Assembly: GCF_030253575.1 (NCBI RefSeq)
Contig: NC_080567.1
Span: forward strand, 19,617,001 to 19,681,000
Reading direction: 5' to 3'
DNA length: 64,000 nt
Source of the DNA: Rhododendron vialii
Taxonomy: Eukaryota; Streptophyta; Magnoliopsida; Ericales; Ericaceae
The notes beneath the pieces are model-generated. The model made no database searches. It worked only from the letters and a program-made list of their open reading frames with translations, and was not told the DNA's origin. This document shows, piece by piece, positions 1 through 20,112 of this stretch (position 1 is the stretch's first letter; each line of letters begins with the position of its first letter). The position numbers and the translations under genes are program-made.

Positions 1-831
1 GCAAGATTACTTTGATGCACAATACAGCAATGGATACTCATAAATGTATATGGGGTATTTTTTGTTTTTGTGGCTTTTTTGTGTACAGGTAGCATACCCT
101 TGTGGCCTTATGGCTTATTATTGTTGAAAGCATATCTAATTGTCGGACAAATCTTGACCCATATTTCAGTTAATTGATGGCCAATTAGCACATCTCCATA
201 AAACCTAGAAATTGCAAAAACATAGAGGAAATTTTAAAAATTGCATGCTGCATTATAGCTTAAAATGAACATCCTGCAGTTTTAGAATTATGTAATACAT
301 GTCCAACATGGGAACTTCACAAATCTTGTACCCTTTCACTTGACTGAATAAACTATTTTATTTCAGAATTAGTGGAGTTAAGTACATTTTGCACCCCTAC
401 ACGTTACACTCGGTGTCAATTTGCTCTTTGCACCCTGCACTTTTGACTGACATTCCAGCCCTCACATATGCAGTTCTTGAAACTTAAGTTTGTTATGTAA
501 ATTTGGAACCATACACTTAACTGAATAGACGAGCTTATCAATAATTAGTAGAGTTAAGTTCACTTTGCAACCCCACACTTTACACTCGGTGTCACTCTGC
601 ATCCTGCACTGTTGATTGGCATATTCCAACCCTCACACAACCGCTAGAAAGAAATTGGTCACATGATTTGCATGTGACCTAATTTAAGGGCATTAAAGTC
701 TCTTTATATTTAATTTTGCCGTACACCCACCCAGGTAACCAGGTTTATTAGCTTGGTCTTCTTTAGTTGATGTTTTGCAGCCTTTTCCAATAGCATGGAA
801 TATTTGTCACAAAGTTACTTATATTGTATAG
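1..831 (+). other. Intronic sequence upstream of the first visible poly(A) polymerase exon
   Basis: No polymerase exon is recognisable here. The first exon seen, at 832, begins in the middle of the conserved N-terminal region of the protein, so earlier exons must lie outside the window. The stretch is AT-rich and ends in a normal acceptor (TATAG at 827-831). It holds an imperfect tandem repeat, listed separately. Its assignment as intron is inferred from the exon that follows. Confidence 0.7.
365..643. repeat. Imperfect direct repeat, two units of about 105 bp
   Basis: Two related stretches lie at about 365-475 and 541-643. Both contain the string TTACACTCGGTGTCA and the order 'TTAAGT, CTTTGCACCC-like, ACACTCGGTGTCA, CCCTGCAC-like, CCCTCACA'. 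The spacing between the units is about 176 bp. I recognise no coding potential and no terminal structure, so it is probably a decayed interspersed repeat or a local duplication in the intron. Confidence 0.6.
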
Positions 832-8354
<7,523 letters not shown>

Positions 8355-8858
8355 CATTTGGAGAAGAATCCTTCACATAGTTGATCATGTACGAGGGGAG
8401 AGGTACACTTTTATTATCTTGTCGATTTGGGCAAGGGGTGTGGAAACTGGGAGAAATGTGCCGGACGGGTCCTTCAGTGTGCGGTTCTTGCTGTTGTTTG
8501 CTGGGCTGTTGAAGACGTACTTAATACGAAAAGAAAGAACAAAAAAGGAAAAGGAAGATGCTCTGAGCCTTGGGATTATCTATTGGAATGGAACTTGGGG
8601 GTTAAACTTGGCAGCTATTTTGAGCAGCTTTTTGGTCCTTGGTTCGTTTGTTGTGGAAAGTTTCTGCCTTTCTGTAATATTATGGAATACTTGGACTGAT
8701 TGTAGTCGCTTGTTTAGTCGAGGTGAGTTGGGAGTTGTTAGGATACCCTAACGTCTGTTCGGCCTGTTAGGAAACCCTAATGTATGTTTGGCCCTGTGAC
8801 TTTTAGCAAACGTTTGTGACATGGGTGTACTTGTGCTTTTATGATACAATTTTATTGT

Positions 8859-8896
<38 letters not shown>

Positions 8897-9835
8897 CTTC
8901 CTTTTGGCATCCACCGGTAGACCAACTCGTGCTTGTGTGGGTGCACACAAAATTGATGCAACTGTGGTATCACTAGGAATTTGTTCTTGTTCCGATGAGT
9001 AGTAATCATGTGGAGTGGAGGAAATTGTTTTATTTCCAGATGCAGTAAAAATTGCCCAGATAGTTATACGGATTTTGCAATTTGAGTATAGGAGACACTA
9101 GTTTGACTTGCATATGAATGACGAGAGGAAACGGAAGTGTTTTGGACACAGATTTTCGTACATTGATTCAGACACATCAGTGTAGGAGCCACATGACATG
9201 AGACCGAAATGCTTTGGACATAGATTTTTCGATGCTCTCCTATCGCCTAACTAGGGGCTTTGTTGGGGGGCTCAGTGTTGATCGTTATATAATTGGTCAT
9301 TTTGGAGGGCTCGTAAGTGAGATGCAAATTTTCATAAACCGTTGATTTTAAGTGAGAGGTTATTGTGTGGCTATAATCATTTGACCAACCAAATTGTTAA
9401 TATGACAATTGTCTTTTTAGTCTCTGAAAGTGAACAATTTGGACCATTGATGTGTGTTCGTAGTGTATCACCAAGCGTAACTGGAGACACAATCCAATCC
9501 TGATGAGAGAAGGGCAAAAAAGATTGCCTAGATGGTCAAGTCTCATCTCCAGAACATCATTTCCCCTTGGGGATTTGCAAGTCTAAACAATTCGGTCCCT
9601 CAAAGGTATATTGAAGCTGTGCTTAGGAGACTGTTATTGCTGTTGGGACAGTGTAAAACTGGAAAATCTTACAAGTACTAATATCCATCCTGTATCTCTA
9701 CGACTACCTATAACATGACATTCTGCTTACAAAACAAAAACGATTGTTGTCTTCTTCTGATGCTAGCAAATTCTTGACTTGCCTGGACTGCCATCTCTCT
9801 CTCTCTCTCGACAACAAAATCGAGCGTCACACATT
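8355..9835. other. 3' UTR and tail-to-tail intergenic region
   Basis: This stretch lies between the polymerase stop and the kinase stop, which face each other. The first few hundred bases (to about 8750) stay closely matched in copy 2 and probably include the polymerase 3' UTR. A (CT)n tract lies at 8860-8894. The rest is AT-rich, and I see no gene in it. About 1.45 kb of this region and the adjoining kinase end (roughly 8664-10116) is absent from the second copy. Confidence 0.7.
8860..8894. repeat. (TC)n microsatellite
   Basis: This is a pure TC run between the polymerase and kinase genes. The second copy lacks it because of the larger deletion there. Confidence 0.95.
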
Positions 9836-12800
9836 TCAGACGACATAATTGCCATCTTCATTTGCTACCTTCTTGCTACGCGTGTAGCTAGACAGATACT
9901 TGTTGGCACTGGCAAGGAGGGGAGCTGCGTCGTACTCGGTTCCAACTTTCTTCACTTCACTACCTTCCACAGTACCAATCCGGCAAAGCATATGCAAAAC
10001 CTCCTTCATAGAAGGCCGGGACGAAGGTAGTGTGTTTGTGCATATGAGCCCTAGATTAAAGACACTGGACTTTTCTTCCAAGTTTAATGGCTCCTTGATG
10101 TACCCATCCAAGGCATCAATGATGGGATTTCCTTCTCTGTGTTGACGCCACGCCCACTCCGCCAAGCTCGTGTGCTCATCCCCGTCGTTGGCCTCTCTGC
10201 CGGTCACAAGTTCTAAGAGTACGACTCCAAAACTGTAAACGTCGATCTTCTCATTCACTTTTGTCGTATAAGCATACTCTGTAATCAAGAAAATAGTTTA
10301 GTCAATATCCAATTTTTTTAACGTTTAATAGGAAAATAATAGACACAAGATAATCTACAGAATGAACCATGAATATATCAGTTAACGCAAGCCCTCTTAC
10401 CTGGAGCCATGTATCCAAACGATCCAGCGACAACAGACATGGTGTTAAGCTCATTGCGCTTGGCCAGAATCTTGGCAAGGCCAAAATCAGCCATCCTTGC
10501 CTTGAACTCGGAATCCAACAAGATATTGCTCGACTTGACGTCACGATGAACGATCCTCGGTGTGCAATCATGGTGCATGTAACACAAACCCTGCGCAGCT
10601 CCTATGGCAATCTCCAACCTTTTAGGCCAATCCAACATGACACGGCGAGCCGGATCAGTCTCTCTCCTCTTCTTCACATGTAGCCACTTATCAAGACTCC
10701 GATTCTGCATGTACTCGTACACAAGCAGCTTTGAGTCCTCACTAGAAATGCAACACAACAACTTCACTATATTGCAATGCCTGATTGTTCCCAATATATC
10801 AACTTCTGCCGAAAACTCTTTCTCTAGCTTGTTGTCCAACTTCCCTTCGGTCCAAATCTTCTTCACAGCAACATAGTCCCCGGAATTATTAATTGCGACT
10901 CGATAAATTTTCCCTGACCCTCCACTCCCAATCAAGTTATTCTCCGTCAACCCTGCAAGAATGTTTGCCTTGGTGAAATTAAACCTTTGGAATGAGGTCA
11001 ATTTCCATGCGGCGAGGTTTCGCTTGAGCTTCTTCCTCCGGTAGTCTCTAACCATGAAAAAGGTCAATAGAGCGGTGAAGAAGAATAGAAGTACCGTGAA
11101 AACTAGAATCAACGCGAAAATCTTGGGGGACAAATTGTCCGATTTTCGGGTTTTGGATGAACAAAATCGGACATTTGGAATATGGGTAGTGGCACAAAGA
11201 TTGGGATTGTTCAAGAAACTGGTATCATAAGCCAAGTTATCAAATGCAATTGGGATTTGGCCAGAAAGTTGGTTGGATGACAAGTTCAAAGTGGTCAACC
11301 TCAACTGGCCTAACTCTGCCGGAATCTGACCGGCAAATCGGTTTTCCGACAAGTCGAGGTTCAAAAGATCCGGCAAAGTTCCGATCACCGCCGGGATTGG
11401 ACCGGAGAGTCCGTTCCTCGAAAGATTCAAAGTGTTGAGATTTCCCCACGACAAAATCGCCATGGGAAAATCTCCGGTTAATGAATTCCCAGCTAGGTTC
11501 AAAGTAATCAGCTGCGGCAGATTAGTCAAACCCACCGGAATTTCGCCGGAAAGCTGATTGTTACTTGCCATGAACACAACTAATCTCACCCAAGAGGAAA
11601 CCGCACTTGGAATCTGACCTGAAAACTTGTTATCACTGATCTCCAATCTTGATAAATTCGAACCCAGTTCAATCGGAAGATTACCCGTGAAGGAATTGTT
11701 ACTTATCATCAAATCTGACAAGTTGGACAACGTGTAGATACCCGCGGGAATTTCGCCGGAAAAGTTATTATGGTTGAGCTTAATCGCTCTCAAAGTGACG
11801 CAATTCGTCAGCGATTCAGGCACTTCTCCGGCGAGATTGTTCGAAAAAGCCACAACCCCGGTCAGTCTCTGACGAAAACACAAGTTCTCCGGCAAGGCGC
11901 CGGTGAACAGATTATCACAGACTTGAAAATCTTCAAGATTGGAATGAAGGCCCATTTCAGGTGGTAAGGTGCCATTCAACTGATTCGAGAAAACCCGAAA
12001 GTTAATTAGTGCCGGAAGTAATCCGATGCTCGCTGGAACTTCGCCGGAAAATTGATTGGAATGCAGATGCAAGATCTCCAACTGCTGTAACTTCCCAAAA
12101 TCCTCTGGGATTGAGCCACTCAAATTGTTAGCCGATAAATCGATCTGGGTCAAGTTCAATGACTCGATAGGGGTCGGAATTCCACCTGATAATCGATTTT
12201 TATGCAAATAAACAACACTCAAGTTTTTCAGTTGAAACAGAGCTTTTGGAATTGGACCCTCTAAATCATTAGAAGATAAATCCAAGTGCTCAAGGCTCGA
12301 CAAGCCCGAAAAATTTGCGGGTATTTCGCCAATTAAATTGGCGGAAGTGATCCACAAGAAAGTCAGTTTCTTCAGTTTTCCAAACTCCGGCGGAATTTTC
12401 GCCGGAGTAAACAGGGGATTGTAAGCCATGCTCAGATACTCCAAATTCGACAGGTTTCCGATTTCTGCCGGAAAACTGCCGTTGAACCGGTTATTGTACA
12501 GCTTCAAGAACCGCAGCTCCGGCAGCCGGCCGATCGCAGGCGGGATGTTGCCGGAGAAGTTGTTGGCGCCGACGTCAATGTACCGGAGGGAAGAGGAGAG
12601 GCGGTCGACGTCGAATGGGATGGGGCCCACGAAGTAGTTTTGGGAGAGGTCTAAGTACTGGAGGTTTGAGCAGTTGTAGAGAACTGTGGGGAAATTTCCT
12701 GGGAAGTAATTGAAGGAAAGGTCGAGCAAGGTTAGGTTTTTCAGGTCGCAAATGGATGGTGGGATTGGTTCTGTGATGTTGTAGTTTGTGAGGTTGAGCC

Positions 12801-13020
12801 CCGTGACCGCGCCGCCAGTGCAGGTGATTTCCGGCCATGAACACGGCGGCGACGAGGTGCTCCACGAGGAGAGCTGCGGCGGGTTTCCCCACTTCTGTTT
12901 GATGGTGAGGAGGATTGTTTGGGTTTGGTCTGCCGGGGGTTGCGAATTTACAAGAAAGGGCGTGAGAGTGAGGAGGAAGTAGAGGAAGGGGCCAGGGAGG
13001 GGTGATTGTAGTTTGGTCAT
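9836..13020 (-). CDS. HSL3: LRR receptor-like kinase, subfamily XI, HSL3-like, complete
   Basis: This is a plasma-membrane receptor kinase. From memory it most resembles Arabidopsis AT5G25930 (HSL3), reported to perceive CTNIP/SCREW-type peptides; that ligand is inferred from family only. Exon 1 is 13020-10401 and exon 2 is 10278-9836, joined within the APE codon (P873/E874), giving 1020 residues. In order: a hydrophobic signal peptide (about 1-27), an LRR cap with CSWPEITC, about twenty LRRs with GxIP repeats to about residue 600, a membrane segment near 634-656, and a basic juxtamembrane RRKK. The kinase domain has GSGGSG (698-703), VAVKK (Lys about 720), HRD (825-827), DFG (845-847) and APE (872-874). 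It is an RD kinase with all key residues present. The ATG is the first in frame and directly precedes the signal peptide. A TATA-like box lies about 150 bp upstream. A second copy at 51105-53542 is broken. Confidence 0.95.
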
Positions 13021-13169
13021 CTTTGTGGATTTGGGTTTTTCTTTTTTCAGTTGTGAACTGAGTGTGAAGTGTTGGTTGGGAGGCCACGGAGTTTATTTCC
13101 CGGGAAAATGTGAAGAGGCAAAGGTCTTGACTTTCAAATTTGGTTGGCTACATGAGGTGCGTTTGGGTG

Positions 13170-13177
13170 TATTTATA
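13170..13177 (-). promoter_or_regulatory. TATA-like box of the receptor kinase gene
   Basis: The minus strand reads CCATATAAATACACCC here, about 150 bp upstream of the kinase ATG at 13020. The corresponding position in the second copy (53693-53700) keeps TATAAATA. No transcription start can be seen directly. Confidence 0.5.
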
Positions 13178-13253
13178 TGGAGTATTTTGGTTCTGTATGC
13201 AGTGTCCCACGAAAGTAACGTGCATCCACTCATGGAATTTCTTTTTGGGTGCT

Positions 13254-13361
13254 GCTAAATACAACTGCAAATCTACTACATATAGCCAATTCATAATAGG
13301 AAATTTTTGAATTCTTCTTTATGAATTGGCTACATGTAGTAAATTCGCAGTTGTATTTAGC
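13254..13361. mobile_element. Small fold-back MITE-like element upstream of the kinase
   Basis: This 108-bp insertion is an almost complete inverted repeat. The left arm begins GCTAAATACAACTGC and the right arm ends GCAGTTGTATTTAGC. Both arms also share CATATAGCCAATTCATAA-like sequence, with a short central loop near 13300-13320. The second copy of the region, near 53800, lacks it. It lies roughly 80 bp upstream of the TATA-like box. I could not settle the target-site duplication, so the superfamily is open. Confidence 0.7.
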
Positions 13362-15522
13362 CGGATCCTTCTTTTTTTCTTCTTTATCTCACTCTGGGAA
13401 CTTTTTTATGGTCTTTGCCCGTCGTTTGGGTTGTTTCTTTTGAGGATCGTCTTTGCATGCATGAAGTGTTGTCTATCTAGGGTACTTGGTTGGTTTTCGC
13501 TGATCGTGACGGTAGAGGTTTGACGTAGTGGACCACCGTCAATTGGTATCGGTTTCAGCTTATATGCTCTTTTCGGACTTGCATTTGTTTGATATCACGC
13601 TTACTTGTGTTTTGTCTTTTGTTTGCTTTTTGTGGTTATGCTTATGTATTGTTACTTATGGTGGGGTGTTGTGTTGTAATTTCCATATTATTAATGAAGT
13701 TCTTTTCTCTTAAAAAAAAAAAATGAAGTTTTTGCAATTTGCTAAAAAAAATAAATGATAAAATGAAAAGAAAAATCAAATGTGTGGTAAGTCCTTTTTT
13801 TTTAGTTGCTGGTGTTGACCTTAGTGATACGTAATAAATTTGGTCCACATATTTTGAGTCTTGCGGATCTTTGAACATTGTTGTTTATTGAATGTTCTCA
13901 ACTTTTAGGCCTCGTGATTGTAGAAGGGTCAGTGAATTGGGAAAAAAAAAAAAATCGTAGAAGAGTGATGTTTCAGTTCATGATTTATTTTTTCGAAAAA
14001 TTGATAAGTTTCAAGTCATCCTTAGAAAACAATAAAACTTCCCAACTCGTTAATTTTAATAATTGAAATAACGAATTTGAACATCAACGTTACTTCAAAT
14101 GTCTTGATGCATTCCAGTAAATTAACACCAGCACCAAACTCATGAATAACACTAGAAATATTTTCACCAAAAGTCACTATCGGATTTGGGCAAACTAGAG
14201 TCTGGGATAGAGGTAACCGAACTGGGGAAAACCTAGCTAGGGGAAAAGAAACAGTAAACAGGGAGAAGCAACTCCATAACGGAAAAACTAAGAAACAATA
14301 AATAAATTCACTAGCTTCCCTTCTCTTTTATTTGGTCGACGCTCCGTCAACCCAAAACTTGTAGGATCTACTACACCTACTGGGAGAATTGAACGTGGAA
14401 GGAAGGACCTAGAGGCAAATCAGCCAGAGTACAAACAATGTTGAATGGAATGAAGAGCACGGGATCGTAGCCTTCGGAACAAAGTCGAGCCACCAAATCT
14501 GAGCTAACGTCGCCTGCACACTACCTTAAATGCCACCCGAGATGGGTGAAATGATGGAGGGAGGAGAGGTAAGGAACGGTAAGGAGGGCAGAGATCTTGG
14601 AAAAAGAGTGGAACGGATGCGGTATTGTGGGTTGATAGAAGTCAACAGTTAACTCAAGAGAAACAAATGGGATATGGCTGGGAGTTGAGGTTTCGAATTT
14701 GGGGGTTAATCCCTCCTAATTCCTAAGATCTCACCAGCTGTTGGCAACTTTTTTAGGCTTTGTCCATATAGGGTTTTGTTTTGGTTATTTTGGGCCCTCA
14801 CTAGTTGACGGTAATCAGATTGAGGTCTCTCAGAAATAGTAGGTGTGCGCGTAAACTAGCCCTGATACTTGAGTTATATAAGAATAGGTAATCAAGAGTA
14901 TTTTTGGTTTATCACTTTCAGTTTTTAAATAAAAATTCTTTATAAATTTTCTTTTTTCTGGGTGTAGAACGAATACTATGCAGGTTTGGAGAATAAAATT
15001 TCTCACAATTGTATTTTACTTGTAATCATTACAGTATAAGAGTGACTTCACGATACTAACTAATATTTTTCTTATTTTAGTCTTAAATACCCACTATTCA
15101 AGATTACTCATTTTCCTTATCTAAGTGAACCAAATGATATTTTTGATATTTTTAGTGAAAATAAATAGCACTTTGGCATTTATCTGATGATTTAAAAATA
15201 TACTAATATGAAACTCACCCTAGATTTTGTGTGATATATTATTGGGCAAAGCAAGCCCATGTAGGACGAGAAATTTCTCATGTTGAGTGGGTATATCCTA
15301 CGTGGTGCCCGCCCGGCACTCTCAAATCGTACGATGCACTTTTAGACGGAGCTTTCTCTCTCATCTCACCCCTCCTCTTTCTCTCTCATTTTTCTTTCTC
15401 CAAATTCGAACTGCCCAAAGTCGCACCCGACGTGGTACCCCGCACTGAAACCTAGAAGCCCCCACGAGCACGAGGTCAAAAACAATTAAAGGAGTCCTGG
15501 TATTCTTCACTCACAATCACAA

Positions 15523-15594
15523 GCTGGCAACTCACGCGAACTTTCATGCCGTTGATTGCTTTTGCTGGCAACTCACGCGAACTTTCATGCCGTT

Positions 15595-15597
<3 letters not shown>
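15523..15597. repeat. 34-bp direct repeat pair
   Basis: Two identical units lie at 15523-15556 and 15564-15597. Each begins GCTGGCAACTCACGCGAAC and ends CATGCCGTTGAT, with 7 bp between them. Copy 2 has no counterpart of these units. Confidence 0.85.

Positions 15598-15663
<66 letters not shown>
15597..15663. repeat. (TC)n microsatellite
   Basis: This is a run of about 67 bp of pure TC directly after the 34-bp repeats. Copy 2 shows only a short TCTGTCTCTATC remnant at this position. Confidence 0.95.
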
Positions 15664-15665
<2 letters not shown>

Positions 15666-18600
15666 TATATAGATATATAGAGAGAGGATGAATCTTCCCA
15701 TTTTGAATTCGGTGGTTTTGTTAGTTGACTTTGACTATTCTTGCTCCTTGGTCTAACTTCCAAGATATGTCTTCATCATAAGGAGAAATAATCATGTAAG
15801 GCGGGCCGTCCCTTGTGTGACAAAAAATAAGATCCATTACGATCGTGATCTGCGGTTCGGGTAGTTTGATTTATGCACCTGAAGTGTTGGTCACATCACC
15901 CCTGAAGTTAGATGTTTTATCACTGATCATGCAAAAATTAAGTTGCTCAGACATCAACGTCCATTTGAAATTTTGAATGAAGAAAACCTATAGCAAGAGA
16001 AACGGTACGGGAGATTCTCGCCATTCATTTCTCTCTTTTTTTCTGACAAAATATGATTCGACTAAGTATACATCAAATTCTGATCAACGAAATAAAAAAG
16101 AACACATGGATACCTACAAAATGAACATGGAAATGTGAAATGCATGGGGATAATATACGGTAGTTAATGATTTTTCTTTATTACAAGTAGTTTTCATGTT
16201 TGCTGTAATCGTTCTAGATGAAAACAAAGAGGAATTCGAAAATGTTTTTGGTTAACTAGATGGACTGATGGGGAGACCTTGGCTTTTCATGTACAAAATA
16301 GTAGGAAATAGAAAAAACAATAATGTCAAATATCGTCTTCGTACAACAAAAAATTTACACCCATCGTTCACTTTTACCGCTCCCCCACCATTCTCAACTC
16401 ATCCCAAAAGTATTTTGGACGGTTCGAATTTTAAAAAACTTTTCCAGACTCTTCCATAAAAGAGTTTATAAAATCCGAACCATTGATTGTCGTGACGGAC
16501 TGTGAGATTGAGAGAGCGGTGAAATTGTGTGGTGGAGGTCTATCTATCTAGAATAATGTGCAGTAACATATCCGGTAGGGGTTAAGCTCTCCTCCATGCC
16601 TTCATCCTCCATTATACCCCACCAATCCAAGGATTAAACTCGGTCCCTTCCATATCCTTATCCTCCGTACTCCACAAAACTCAACTATTTTGGCTCCATC
16701 TCGAACTCCAAAAAATTAATCCAAAGGGTTCATCTCGTAACTCTTGCATTCTAGTATATGTGCGAAAAATTATCTAATAAGAGAAGTACATAAATAAAAT
16801 ATTACCCATACGCACATTGTTCAAGTAACCAGTACAAAACGTTATGTACGATTAATTTTGTTTTCTAGCTCCAGATCTCTTGTCTTTGACAAATATAAAA
16901 TCAAAACATGTCATTATTTCTTGATATAACAAAGTGTCTCACTCATATAGCTAGTCTCCATAGAATACCTTCAAAGCAACTTCCTCCAACACAAAGCCCA
17001 CCCTAATTAAAAGTGGGAGAAAAAACACACACCCTAGCGGAATTAAATAATCTAAGGTGGCTTGAACTTAATCTAGAAGCTAGGGGTTGACGGCTTAATT
17101 ACGTAACGTAAGTAAACACTTCAATTTAGGGAATTGGATTAATTTCTTACTTTCTTTTATATGACATGCGAGCTTTTTTTTCTTTTTTCCCTTCTTTCCC
17201 TATATGTTCATGTGAATTTACTACATATATTATATTTCACTTTGTGACCTGGTGGGTGGTCTCCGATTGACGATAAGTTACCAGACAAGATCAATTGTAG
17301 ATGGCCAAGATAGATCGGCTTGCAGTTGATGGCAGTGGTGCCGTAGTAGATTGAAGAAAAAAAATAAAAAAACTTAATTTTAGGGTTAAGTTGAAGATGA
17401 TGACATTTTAGGTTCAATTCTGAAATGGGTGTGGAAAAAAGGGGATTAGAGAGATTTTTTTTTGGGTTCAAATAAAATTACTTAGAGTGAATCAATGAAA
17501 TGGTATTTCCCTTAGTTTAGATGCAATGAAGACAAAAAAGAAGAAGAAGATATACTAGTCCTTCACGTAAATCATGCCATATTCTAGATGCGTAGTCCTA
17601 ATTTGTAAGGACAAAGGAGAGTTTTGCCAACTGCCTCCTTGTAAAGTTTGAACTTGGAAAAGTGAAAGTAGACTTGGAAGTCACAAAGAGTCACCTACTT
17701 TTTGTTTGTTTGTTGGCAATGTAAGGTGTCTCGGATTAGCTTGCTCGTATTTCGGACGAATTCTTACAGTCCCTTCCACAGCCGCCTTTTTACACGCTTA
17801 CGCATGAGGATGAACTGACCCCAAAAATTAATGACAAAGAAAATTGAAATTGAAATCTTAGGATAAAACAAACACCTATGTTCCGGGCCAAAATCACTTG
17901 GTCAGGGTTAGAGTCACCTACTTTATCACATAAAAGTCTCAATTAATTTTCACCAAGAAAATACAAGAGGGGTTAATTTACATACTGTTCAAAGCATGTC
18001 CTTGTGGAATATAATACTCCAACTGAAGATGAGTAAACGTTAGGAAACTGATTTTTGCGCTCCACTTTTTATTGATGGCGCTCTAATTTTAACGTGAAGT
18101 TTCTAGTAACTTCATGAACAAACTGGAGTGTCATCAGTAAAAAATGGAGCGCGATTATCAATTTCCTCGTTTTATTGTCAACAAAGAAAGTGATATATCT
18201 ATGTAATAAGATAGGACTGGTTTTGAATCTAAAAAACAACCATCGGTCCAGAATTATACCCTACATAAATATACACCCTCCATTCTACAATGGCAGGCCC
18301 GTAAATACTTAATATTTTCTCGGTCTATTTCCAAACCCTCTCTTTCCCAAACAACCCTTCCCCGTCTTACCTTTGATTTGGGTGGAATTAAAGACTTGAT
18401 TGTAAAGACTTGCCATTGATTGTAAAGACCCATTAGAAAATGCCAACACATTCAATTCAATCACATTCAATACCGAATTAAAAAAAGAAGAAGAAGGAAG
18501 ATTCATTAGGAAAACTTTTCAAATTGCAAAATAAAGGAAAGATTCAATTACATTAAATTTGATTTACCAAATCAACTTTAGGAAATGTAATCTATATAAT

Positions 18601-18879
18601 ATGACAGGGAAGTTTTTGAATCCCTAAATTTCCTTCAATATTTTGGACCCTAGGGTCAGTACACATTTTTTCTACGGCTAAGATTACATGGTAGAAAACC
18701 GAGGGATAAATTGAACTTTTACCAAATCCTGATATCCTGATTTGTAGTGAGGGTAAAAAAAAAAAAATTGATTGTAATGACTTAAAGATTTCCGAAATTT
18801 TCGTTTACATGATTTCCGAAATTTCCTGCATGAGAGTCCCCGTTTACATGATTTCCGAAATGAAGAGCAACGGTCTCTA

Positions 18880-19605
18880 AAAAGAATGAAGTTTTGAGTG
18901 ATTATATTTAATTGGTAATTTTTTTATTTGCCGTTATAGCTATACTCTTGATTTACTCCCATTAAGGAATTGTATTAAAAACCACTAATTAAGGCATTAA
19001 TTTTTTTTTGATTGGCACCCATTAAGGCATTTTTTAAAATCTCTTCCTGGTATATTGGTTTCCAAAAGGAATGATTTTTTGAGTGATTTTATTTGATTGA
19101 TATTTTTTATTATTTTTCCTTATAGCTATTCTCTTGATTTACTCCCATTAAGGAATTGTATTAAAAACCACCCATTAAGGCATTAATTTTTTTTTGATTG
19201 GCACCCATTAAGGCATTTTTTAAAATCTCTTCCCAGTATATTGGTTTCTAAAAGGAATGATTTTTTGAGTGATTTTATTTGATTGGTAATTTTTTTTATT
19301 TTCCCTTATAGCTATACTCTTGATTTACCCCATTAAGACATTGTATTCAAAACCACCTATTTAGGCTTTAATTTTTTTTTTTGATCGGCACCCATTAATG
19401 CATTTTTGAAATAAAGAGCAATGGTCTCTAAAAGAAATGATTTTTTGAGTGATTTTATTTGATTGGTAATTTTTTTTATTTTCCCCTATAGCTATACTCT
19501 TGATTTACTCCCATTAAGACATTGTATTAAAAACCACCCATTAGGGCATTAATTTTTTTTTTTAATCAGCACCCATTAAGGCATTTTTCAAATGAAGAGC
19601 AAAAT
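18880..19605. repeat. Tandem array, four units of about 185 bp, inside Helitron 1
   Basis: Anchor word GAGTGATT occurs at about 18896, 19081, 19267 and 19447, giving periods of 185, 186 and 180 bp. Each unit carries TAGCTATACTCTTGATTTAC, then CCCATTAAG, an AT-rich spacer, and GGCACCCATTAAGGCATT or a close variant. Units differ by scattered substitutions. There is no coding potential. Confidence 0.85.
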
Positions 19606-20023
19606 CATAACTTTTGTACGAAATCACTGAAACCAAAACCAGCCAACATTCCTTTTCCTATTTCTAGCTAGGCTGTGAAACGAACATCACGGAATCACCG
19701 AAATAAAATTTTATATACATCATTTATATGATTTTCACATTCTTCTTCTATACTTTCTCTACCTGTCCCCTCCTCTCTCCCTCTTGGGAAGTTTTTTTTT
19801 TTTGATCAGTCTCTCTTGGAAAGTTCAATACCACCAAAATCTACTTCACCGAAATCACCGAGGTGAGTTTTTTCATTATTCTTCCATTATTTGCTACTCA
19901 TTTCCTTTTCATTAAGATTATAATATTTACTCTTTCTTAAGAGTATGGCGTTTACTCTTTTTTTTTTTTGTTACATGTGTTTTCTCTATTATTGAAAAAC
20001 GCGAAAGAATTATGTGCCGCTCC

Positions 20024-20112
20024 TTCCGATTCTATCCTTCTTTTACGTGTTTAAAAATTGTGGAGCCCCTTCGGATACTATTCTGCTTTTATGTGTTTAA
20101 AAATTGTGGAGC
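20024..20112. repeat. Two-unit direct repeat of about 50 bp inside Helitron 1
   Basis: Both units contain a TTCT, then TTTTA(C/T)GTGTTTAAAAATT and GTGGAGCC. This is a small local duplication within the element. Confidence 0.65.

Larger units (their letters stand above)
13362..18197. other. Upstream flank of the receptor kinase, no gene recognised
   Basis: The flank is AT-rich and is matched along most of its length by 53790-56530 and 63480-64000. I see only short open frames with no family signature. It contains a 34-bp repeat pair and a (TC)n tract (15523-15663) not found in copy 2. About 390 bp (roughly 16562-16950) is missing from copy 2. It ends at the A that borders the Helitron array. 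Confidence 0.6.

Noticed and set aside
8419-8751. Open frame of 110 codons after the polymerase stop
   Set aside because: It lies in the likely 3' UTR, has no family signature and is cut by the deletion in copy 2.
12575-13087. Open frame of 170 codons overlapping the kinase start on the same strand
   Set aside because: It is a GC-rich shadow of the LRR coding sequence in another frame. The product has no domain, while the other frame gives the receptor.
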